DNA from: Ignavibacteriota bacterium
GTDB taxonomy: Bacteria; Bacteroidota; Ignavibacteria; UBA10030; UBA6906
DNA: 23,194 nt
Reading direction: 5' to 3'
Assembly: GCA_016707525.1 (NCBI GenBank)
Contig: JADJHP010000005.1
Location: 1 to 23,194 of the forward strand
In this document: positions 17,275-23,194 of the stretch, piece by piece
Layout: each line of letters starts with the position of its first letter
How positions within the stretch are numbered: position 1 is the stretch's first letter
The notes under the pieces: generated by a model
Told to the model about the DNA's origin: nothing
The model's database searches: none
The model's input: only the letters and a program-made list of their open reading frames with translations
Position numbers and translations under genes: made by a program

Positions 17275-17721
17275 TTGATCACCCGCTACGGGTACGTGGT
17301 CCTGATCCAGCCCGTCCGTGAGGAGGAATTCATCGGAGGTGAAGCGGTCCAGGTCAGTATCTTCATGTCTCCCCTGAATGTGCATGTGAACAGGTGGCCG
17401 GTGAATGGGACCGTCCGCTTCTTCCGCCACATCCCGGGCGAGTACATCGTTGCGATGGATGAAAAATCGTCGACCAGGAACGAACGTACCCTGATCGGCG
17501 TGGAGCATGCCGGTGGCAAGCTCCTGTTCAAACAGATCGCCGGATTCATCGCGCGTCGGATCGTCGCGCCCGTTCAGGTCGGGGACAGCGCCGTTGCCGG
17601 ACAGCGATTCGGCATGATCAAATTCGGGTCCCGCGTGGACGTCCTCCTGCAGCCCGGTGCCGCCATCAATGTGAAGATCGGCGACAAGACCGTGGCAGGG
17701 AAACCGTACTGGCCCGTCTGA
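17275..17721 (+). CDS. psd: Phosphatidylserine decarboxylase proenzyme, missing an N-terminal segment
   Basis: 148 residues, against about 210-220 usual for this family. The enzyme converts phosphatidylserine to phosphatidylethanolamine at the inner membrane. Visible are IFMSPLNVHVNRW (active-site His, codon 17383-17385) and FGMIKFGSRVDVLL, where cleavage before the Ser (17629-17631) makes the pyruvoyl group. I chose TTG 17275 because GGAG/GAAGGA lies 9-14 bases upstream and MITRYGY fits the family's N-terminus. After RYGY the sequence jumps directly to VVLIQPVREEEF, so the membrane helices and the SPADGK motif with its catalytic Asp are absent. ATG 17231 opens a short frame (MKPVLSTVTGEGIPA) that stops at once. 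The deletion may be an assembly loss. The gene precedes pssA by 18 bases, the usual pairing. Confidence 0.8.
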   Translation: MITRYGYVVLIQPVREEEFIGGEAVQVSIFMSPLNVHVNRWPVNGTVRFFRHIPGEYIVAMDEKSSTRNERTLIGVEHAGGKLLFKQIAGFIARRIVAPVQVGDSAVAGQRFGMIKFGSRVDVLLQPGAAINVKIGDKTVAGKPYWPV

Positions 17722-17739
17722 CACCGAACGGATGAGAGA

Positions 17740-18548
17740 ATGAAAATCACTCGAGCAGTCGTCCCCAGCCTGTTCACTGTGCTGAACATGTTCTGCGGGT
17801 TCATGTCCATCATCCATGCGAGCCGGGCGAGTTCATGCCGGCGTCATGGTTCATCGTTCTTGCGGCGGGCTTCGATTCCCTTGACGGCATCATGGCGCGC
17901 ATCACCAAGAGCTCCTCGCAATTCGGCGTAGAGATCGACTCGCTCTCCGATGTCGTGTCGTTCGGCGCCGCACCGGCATTTCTCGCCTATCAGTTCGCCC
18001 TGGTGCAGCTCGGGAACGTCGGTATCTTCCTCAGTTCGCTCCTCATGATCTTTGCGGGCCTGCGCCTCGCCCGCTTCAACGTCCAGCTCGTCGGGTTCGA
18101 CAAGGATCATTTTGTCGGCCTGCCGGTCCCGGCCAGCGGGATCACGGTGGCATCGTTCGTCCTCAATGTCCAGAATGGCGTCGTCGGTTTCTCCAACACC
18201 GGGCTTGCGGTGCTTCCCTGGCTTTCCGTCGTCCTCGCCCTGCTGATGGTCAGCAAGGTCCGCTACGATACGCTCCCGAAGATCTCGAAGAAAGCCATCA
18301 AGAAAGAGCCATGGAAATTCGTCTTCGGCGTGCTGGCCGTGATCGTGGTCGTTGTCACGAGCGGCAACGCCATCTTCCCACTGCTGATCGCTTTCATCGT
18401 TCTCGGCATGATCCGCTGGGTCGTGACGTTCATCCGGCGCATCGCGAACGGACGTTCGCAGTTCGAAGAAGAAGAGCATGTGGGAGCCATTCACGGATCG
18501 AATCCTGACGGGAGGATGCCCCAGTGTTTCGTGCGGTCATACAGATAA
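17740..18548 (+). CDS. pssA: CDP-diacylglycerol-serine O-phosphatidyltransferase (phosphatidylserine synthase)
   Basis: About 265 codons. It transfers phosphatidyl from CDP-diacylglycerol to serine, making the substrate for the upstream decarboxylase. The full CDP-alcohol phosphatidyltransferase motif DGxxAR...G...D...D reads DGIMARITKSSSQFGVEIDSLSD and SFGAAPA. Several membrane helices follow (FLSSLLMIFAGLRLA, LAVLPWLSVVLALLMV, WKFVFGVLAVIVVVV, PLLIAFIVLGMIRWV). One frame break near 17,822 separates MKITRAVVPSLFTVLNMF from GEFMPASWFIVLAAGFDSL. The tail is uncertain: the frame given runs to 18548 over the purS start, but a one-base change near 18,480 would end it at 18508, just before the purS ribosome binding site. 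Confidence 0.85.
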
Positions 18549-18772
18549 CACTCCGCCCTCGATCCTCGATCCCCAGGGAAAGCCGTGGCGCATGCGGTCG
18601 GGACCCTCGGGGTCAATGGCGTCCGGTCGGTGCGCATGGGCAAACATGTGGAGGTCCTCTTCGACGGGGTGTCGGAAGAAGAAGCCGTCGTGCGACAGAG
18701 GAGATGTGCAGGAAATTACTCGCGAATCCGGTGATGGAAGACTACCGGTTCACACTCGAGAAGGCAGGGTGA
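18524..18772 (+). CDS. purS: Phosphoribosylformylglycinamidine synthase subunit PurS (frameshifted)
   Basis: About 83 codons, the normal size. PurS bridges PurQ and PurL in the fourth step of purine synthesis. Readable parts are VIQITLRP, SILDPQGK, GVNGVRSVRMGKHVEVLFDGV and EEMCRKLLANPVMEDYRF, all matching the family. The GTG start has GGAGG eight bases upstream. Frame breaks fall near 18,560 and 18,685. The stop overlaps the purQ start by one base (TGATG). Confidence 0.85.
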   Translation: MFRAVIQITLRPRSSIPRESRGACGRDPRGQWRPVGAHGQTCGGPLRRGVGRRSRRATEEMCRKLLANPVMEDYRFTLEKAG

Positions 18773-19508
18773 TGCAGTCCCCGGTCCGGTTCGGTATCGT
18801 CGTGTTCCCGGTTCCAACTGCGACCACGATGCGTATCATGTCTGTCGCAAGGTGCTGGGACAGGAGGCGGTCTTCCTCTGGCACAAGGACCCCGACCTGA
18901 AGGATGTGGATGTGGTGATCCTGCCGGGCGGGTTTTCGTACGGTGACTATCTCCGGTGCGCGGGCGATCGCGCGGTTCTCCCCCGTGATGCGGGAGGTGA
19001 CGCGGTTCGCCGAGGGCGGCGGACTGGTGCTCGGGATCTGCAACGGGTTCCAGATCCTGGTGGAAGCGGGGCTGTTGCCGGGCGTCCTGTTGCGCAATGC
19101 ATCGCTCGGTTCGCGTGCAGGAATGTCCAGATCCGTGTCGAGAATCCGTTCACGCCCTTCACGTCCGCCTGCGCGGCGGGCGACGCTCACTATCCCCATC
19201 GCCCACGGTGAAGGGAAATTACTTCGCCGATGAAGACACGATCGGCCGGCTCGAAGAGAATGGCCAGGTGGCGTTCCGGTACTGTTCACCGGGAGGAGAT
19301 CACGGCCGACAGCAACCCGAACGGGTCCCTGGGCAACATCGCCGGGATCGTCAACGAACGGGGGAATGTTCTCGATGATGCCGCATCCCGAACGGGCAGC
19401 AGATCCGCTGCTCGGGTTCACGGACGGCCAGAAGGTGTTTGCATCGATCATGAACATGTCCTTTCACGCGTCGCACCCCGGTGCAGGCGGAGGAAGAGGC
19501 AGTTGTAA
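18772..19508 (+). CDS. purQ: Phosphoribosylformylglycinamidine synthase glutaminase subunit PurQ (frameshifted)
   Basis: About 245 codons at this end point. It releases ammonia from glutamine for PurL. The class I glutamine amidotransferase triad is visible: Cys in LGICNGFQIL (codon 19039-19041), then His (19384-19386) and Glu (19390-19392) in MPHPE. PGGFSYGDYLR, RVENPFTPF and IAHGEGNYFA also match the family. Frames break about six times. The 3' end is uncertain: stops at 19506-19508 and 19529-19531 are both possible, and the frame carrying GQKVFASIM runs on into the next gene. purL is not in the window. Confidence 0.8.
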
Positions 19509-19535
19509 CTGGAGAGAAAGGCAGGAGCTAAGACT

Positions 19536-19736
19536 ATGGGCAATCTGGGCACAACCGAGATCATTCTTATCGCGCTGGTGTTCGTCATTTTCTTCGGCGC
19601 CAAGAAGATCCCCGAACTCGCACAGGGCCTGGGCAAGGGTATCCGCGAGTTCCGCAAGGCCGCTCGCGAAGTGCAGGAGGATGTCGATACCGATGGCAAG
19701 AAGATCGACGCCCGTTCATCGGAATCCAAAGGATAA
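19536..19736 (+). CDS. tatA: Twin-arginine translocase subunit TatA/TatE-type (copy 1)
   Basis: 66 residues with an intact frame. TatA forms the pore for folded proteins at the inner membrane. It shows one N-terminal helix (IILIALVFVIFFG), the hinge FFGAKKIPELAQGLGKGI and an amphipathic, then acidic, tail. An AGGAG lies nine bases before ATG 19536. A second TatA-like gene follows six bases later. Confidence 0.9.
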   Translation: MGNLGTTEIILIALVFVIFFGAKKIPELAQGLGKGIREFRKAAREVQEDVDTDGKKIDARSSESKG

Positions 19737-19742
19737 TCGACC

Positions 19743-19923
19743 GTGCTGTTCGACAACATCGGCGGCTCCGAACTCCTTGTCATCGTGCTCGTGATGTTCC
19801 TGTTCTTCGGCCCCAAGAAGCTGCCGGATGGCCGCGAATAACATCGGCAGGGCGATGCGCGAGTTCAAGAATGCCATGCGCGGGCCTCAGGACGATCTGG
19901 ACAAATCGACCAAGATCGACTGA
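19743..19923 (+). CDS. Twin-arginine translocase subunit TatA/TatB-like (copy 2, frameshifted)
   Basis: About 60 codons. The frame opens at GTG 19743 with NIGGSELLVIVLVMFLFFG and PKKLPD, then shifts by one base near 19,828 to continue NNIGRAMREFKNAMR and DDLDKSTKID before TGA. The short length and FGPKKLP hinge suit a TatA-type protein; a divergent TatB is possible. A paired TatA-like gene directly downstream of tatA is common in this lineage. Confidence 0.75.
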
Positions 19924-19987
19924 GTTCCGGCCCCATCCCGCGCCCGGCCACCGGCGCTCCCATTTCCATCCCGGACGTTTCGACCAC

Positions 19988-21404
19988 GTGCATCCCTGGG
20001 TTACATACGACAGCACCCTCCGCGCGCTCGAGCGCGGCGAGACGACCTGCGAACAGGTGACGGAAGGGTTCCTTCCGCACCATCGCAGGCGGAACGCGCC
20101 TCAATGCTTCCCTCAGCGTGTTCAACGAGAAGGCTCTCGACCCGCGCGGGAGATCGACCGCAAACGTGCCGGATGGCCGCGCAGGCCGTCTTGCCGGCAT
20201 GGTCATCGCCGTGAAGGACGTCCTGAGCATCCGGAACGAGAAGGCGTGCGCCTCCTGCATCCTGCAGGACTACGTCGCGCCGTATGATGCGACCGTGATC
20301 GAACGCCTCCTCGCGGAGGATGCGATCCTGATCGGCAAGACGAACCTCGATGAGTTCGCGATGGGTTCGTCGACTGAGAACTCCGCGTTCGGACCGGTGC
20401 TCAATCCGGTGGATGAGACGCGCGTCCCCGGCGGTTCCAGCGGCGGATCCTGTGTCGCCGTCGCCGCGGGCATGGCACACACCGCCCCTCGGCACCGATA
20501 CCGGCGGTTCGATCCGTCAACCAGCGTCGTTCTGCGGGATCGTCGGACTCAAGCCCACCTATGGGGCGCGTCTCGCGCTATGGCCTCGTGGCACTGTCGT
20601 CCTCCTTCGATCAGATCGGGCCGTTCTCCGCGGACGTGGCCGATGCCGCGCGCGTGCTCAGGTGATCGCCGACCACGACGAACGCGACTCGACGTCCGCC
20701 GCGGTTCCTGTCCCCGAGTACACCGCGGCCTTACCGGATCCTGCAAAGGATTGAAGATCGGCCTGCCGACAGAAGCCTTCGGTGAAGGGTTGATGCGAAT
20801 GTCCGCGCGGCCGTGGGGCCGCCATCGGCCGTCTGCGCGACCGCGGGGCGGTCGTCATGCCATGTCGCTCCGGCACGTGCCGTACCACATCTCGACGTAC
20901 TATATCCTGATGACCGCGCGGAAGCATCGTCGAACCTCGCACGGTAACGACGGCGTCAGGTTCGGGCACCGCAGTGCAGAGGCCCGTGACCTGCATGACG
21001 TGTACATCCCGGAGCGAAGGGTTCGGCGCTGAAGTGAAGCGGCGCATCATGCTCGGTACCTATGTGTGCCTCGGCACGGTACATGATGCGTACTACCGCA
21101 AAGCGCAGAATGTGCGTCGGCTCATCCAGAAGGACTTCTTCGACGCGTTCGCGTCCGTGGACTCATTGTGATGCCCACGGCCCGACGACGGCGTTCAAGA
21201 TCGGCGAGAAGGCGGCCGATCCACTCACCATGTATCTGCCGGATATCTATACCGTGTCAGCGAATCTGGCTGGCGTCCCCGCGATCAGCGTCCCCTGTGG
21301 GAATGCGGACGGGTTGCCGGTGGGCATGCAGTTCATCGCGTAAACAGTTCGACGAAGCGACCGTGCTGAGCGCCGCGTATGCGCTCGAACAGGCCGCGGC
21401 GTAA
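19988..21404 (+). CDS. gatA: Aspartyl/glutamyl-tRNA(Asn/Gln) amidotransferase subunit A (frameshifted)
   Basis: About 472 codons, the usual length. GatA is the amidase of GatCAB, converting mischarged Glu-tRNA(Gln), and often Asp-tRNA(Asn), to the correct aminoacyl-tRNA. The Ser-cisSer-Lys triad is visible: Lys in VIAVKDVL (20214-20216), the cis-Ser in GTDTGGSIRQPASFCG (about 20491-20538) and the Ser-rich GGSSGGS loop (about 20430-20450). EKAADPLTMYLPDIYTV and ANLAGVPAISVPCG complete the C-terminus. Frames break at least ten times. GTG 19988 begins the typical YDSTLRALERGETT region. gatB and gatC are not here; the tRNA-Gln gene at 15.5 kb supplies a substrate. Confidence 0.85.
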
Positions 21405-21449
21405 GACAGCAGTCACCCTGTTCTATCCACATCTTCAGACCCAACACCC

Positions 21450-22464
21450 ATGAGTATTCTGGTCAACAAGTCGACGCGGCTGGTGGTGCAGGCATCACCG
21501 GCGGTGAGGGGACCTTTCATACAAAGCAGATGCTGGAGTACGGTACGAACGTCGTTGCTGGGTGACCCCGGCAAGCGGCGGTTCGCGTACCGGGGGACGG
21601 GAAGGACCCCGTTCGCACGCGAGGTTCCGGTGTTCCATACGGTCGCCGATGCGTGGCGGCGACGAAGGCCAATACCTCGGTGATCTTTGTCCCGGCGGCG
21701 TTCGCCGCGGATGCGATCATCGAAGCGGCTGATGCGGGCATTGGCGTGATCGTGTGCATCACGGAAGGCGTCCCCACACGGGATATGCTGATGGCGTACG
21801 ATCATGTGATGCGGACCGGTGCGGTGCTGATCGGGCCGAACTGCCCGGGCATCATCTCCCCCGGTCAATGCAAGGTGGGTATCATGCCGGCTTCATCCAC
21901 AAGAAGGGGAACGTGGGTGTGTTCTCGTAGTGGAACACTGACCTATGAGGCGGTGGGACAGCTCACCGAACGCGGCATTGGCTGGAGTCCCATGCATCGG
22001 CATCGGTGGCGATCCGGTGATCGGCACCCGCTTCATCGACGCCCTGAAGCTCTTCAATGATGACCCGGAGACGATCGGTGCTGATCATGATCAGGGAGAT
22101 CGGCGGTCCCGCGGAGGAAGAGGCGGCGCGTACGTGAAGAAATTCATGAAAGAAGCCTGTGGTCGGCTTCATCGCCGGGCGCACGGCGCCTCCAGGACGC
22201 CGCGCTGGGCCACGCGGGCGCGATCATTTCCCGGCGGCAAGGGGACGGCGCAGGAGAAGATGGATGCGATGCGCAAGGCCGGGACTCGCCGTGGTCGAGA
22301 GTTCGGCACTGCTGGGGAGACCATGGCGAAGCGCCCTGGGGAAAGAGAGGCGTGAAGAAGGCGGCACCGAAGAGTGCCCCGGGCGCAAGGCGAAGAAGGC
22401 GAAGAGCTCCGTGAAGAAGGTCGTCGCGAAGGCCGCAAAGAAGACCGTGCGGAAGAAGAAGTAG
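21450..22464 (+). CDS. sucD: Succinyl-CoA ligase alpha subunit with Lys/Ala-rich C-terminal tail (frameshifted)
   Basis: About 338 codons, of which the first 300 or so form the enzyme. It makes succinyl-CoA from succinate (or the reverse) with SucC in the TCA cycle. Seen are MSILVNKSTRLVVQ, GTFHTKQMLEYGTNVV, ITEGVPTRDML, GPNCPGIISPGQ, FSRSGTLTYEAV and GHAGAIIS, with the phospho-accepting His at 22211-22213. Frames break about ten times. After SSALLGETMAK the reconstructed frame continues with a Lys/Ala-rich stretch ending KKTVRKKK at TAG 22462-22464, which is not part of the usual enzyme. No ribosome binding site for a separate small gene is seen, so I join it to sucD with moderate confidence. 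Confidence 0.8.
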
Positions 22465-22504
22465 TTCACACATTCACCATCATCAGCAGAAGAAGATACG
22501 GGCA

Positions 22505-22941
22505 ATCGAACGGACACTTGCGATCTCAAACCCGACTGCGTGCGGAAGAATCTCCAGGGTGAGGTCATCGCCCGCATTCAGAAGGTAGGCTTCACCGTGC
22601 TCGGCATGAAGATGGTCCGCCTGAGCCCCACGGCCCGTAAGCGCCTTCTATGCTGCGTGCACAAAGGCCGTCCGTTCTACGACAGCCTCGTCGAGTTCAT
22701 GTCGCGACGGCGGTCGTGCCGATCGCGCTCGAGAAAGAGCATGCGGTGGCGGACTACCGCACGCAGATCAAGTTTCGACCGATCCGAAGGATGCTTTGCT
22801 CCCGGTACGATCCCGCAAGGACTTCAGGGATAACGAGGGCGAGAACTGCGTGCAGGGATCCGACTCTCGCGGAGAACAGGATGATCGAGGTTGCGTTCTT
22901 CTTCTCCGAGGAAGGAGATCGCCGAGAACCGTCGCGGCTGA
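22505..22941 (+). CDS. ndk: Nucleoside diphosphate kinase (frameshifted)
   Basis: About 145 codons, the usual size. It moves the gamma-phosphate between nucleoside triphosphates and diphosphates. ERTLAI and LKPDCVRKNLQGEVI join across a frame break; ARIQKVGFTVLGMKMVRLS, HKGRPFYDSLVEFM, VVPIALEKEHAV and GTIRKDFRDN follow. The active-site loop reads NCVQGSDS where NxVHGSDS is expected, so the catalytic His appears as Gln (CAG, 22853-22855); a base-call error is likely. The codon at the expected start is ATC, again suspect. The reading ends EIAENRRG before TGA 22939-22941. Confidence 0.8.
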
Positions 22942-23194
22942 TCCCTCGTATGTCCCTCAAGCCCTGGAAGACACTGTCGCGCACGGTCAGGTTCAGAACC
23001 CGTGGTGTTGGTCCCTATGGCTACGATGAAGTGGAGGTGCCGAATGGTCCGCGGGAGGTATCACTACGTCCACTCGCTCGGCTCCGCCTGCATCGTGCCA
23101 GTCGTAACCAGTTGGCTCGATCCTTCTCGTGAAGCAGTTCAGGTATCTGGGAATGAAGGAGAGCCTGGAATTCCCGTGCCGGGGCGGTCAAGGA
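22942..23194. other. Unassigned 3' edge
   Basis: No gene can be recognised. Short open pieces occur in all plus frames (for example GRYHYVHSLGSACIVPVV and KQFRYLGMKESLEF), but none has a convincing start, ribosome binding site or known motif. Given the error density next door, a real gene with several frame breaks may begin here. I see no terminator after ndk. Confidence 0.3.

Noticed and set aside
17231..17278. ATG 17231 as the start of the decarboxylase
   Set aside because: This frame stops after 15 residues and is not that of the enzyme. TTG 17275 is in frame and has a good ribosome binding site.
22345..22464. A separate small histone-like gene starting at GTG near 22351
   Set aside because: No usable ribosome binding site is at the right distance, and the stretch follows SucD without a stop in the reconstructed frame. 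The fusion is still only an inference.

Overview
The window looks like a chromosomal stretch of a GC-rich member of the Bacteroidota/Chlorobiota/Ignavibacteriota assemblage. The main evidence is two large secreted proteins with C-terminal type IX secretion (T9SS) sorting domains: an NPFNP-type motif, then a GxYxxxL strand and a final MLLLK. An OmpA protein with calcium-binding repeats, a multi-bladed sensor propeller with a Y_Y_Y domain, and promoters resembling TTGAC-N18-TAnnTT fit the same group. The species cannot be named from sequence alone.

Layout. 110-5286: one very large exported mosaic protein (InlB-like repeats, parallel beta-helix, matrixin-like metalloprotease, VWA-like domain, GFNYQG hexapeptide repeat, C-terminal sorting domain). 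5283-12369: a tight same-strand gene run encoding a partner-switching signalling module: a propeller-sensor SpoIIE phosphatase, an RsbW-like ATPase, a STAS antagonist, a second SpoIIE phosphatase with an N-terminal GAF-like region, and a cyclic-nucleotide-binding domain fused to a SAM methyltransferase. 12499-15273: a VIT/VWA-like protein with its own T9SS tail, with a promoter before it and a strong terminator after it. 15333-15543: tRNA-Glu(CTC) and tRNA-Gln(CTG) on the minus strand, separated by unusual palindromes. 15544-17075: an OmpA/TSP3-repeat protein. 17196-18548: a promoter, then phosphatidylserine decarboxylase and phosphatidylserine synthase, which together make phosphatidylethanolamine. 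18524-22941: housekeeping genes purS, purQ, two tatA-like genes, gatA, sucD and ndk.

Reading quality. Reading frames break repeatedly, sometimes at mononucleotide runs, in about 1-8.9 kb and 17.8-23.2 kb. Most of 8.9-15.3 kb reads cleanly. Because genes that are normally essential (gatA, sucD, purQ) are broken in the same way as accessory ones, I read most breaks as sequence or assembly errors, not gene decay. Broken genes are therefore annotated as single CDS spanning their reconstructed extent, and their ends and internal residues carry that uncertainty.

The most promising unit is the 5.3-12.4 kb signalling run. It pairs two input phosphatases with one kinase/antagonist pair and ends in a methyltransferase of the type associated with fatty-acid methyl ester signals. 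The first gene of the run overlaps the stop codon of the secreted metalloprotease/VWA gene, so the two may be co-expressed.
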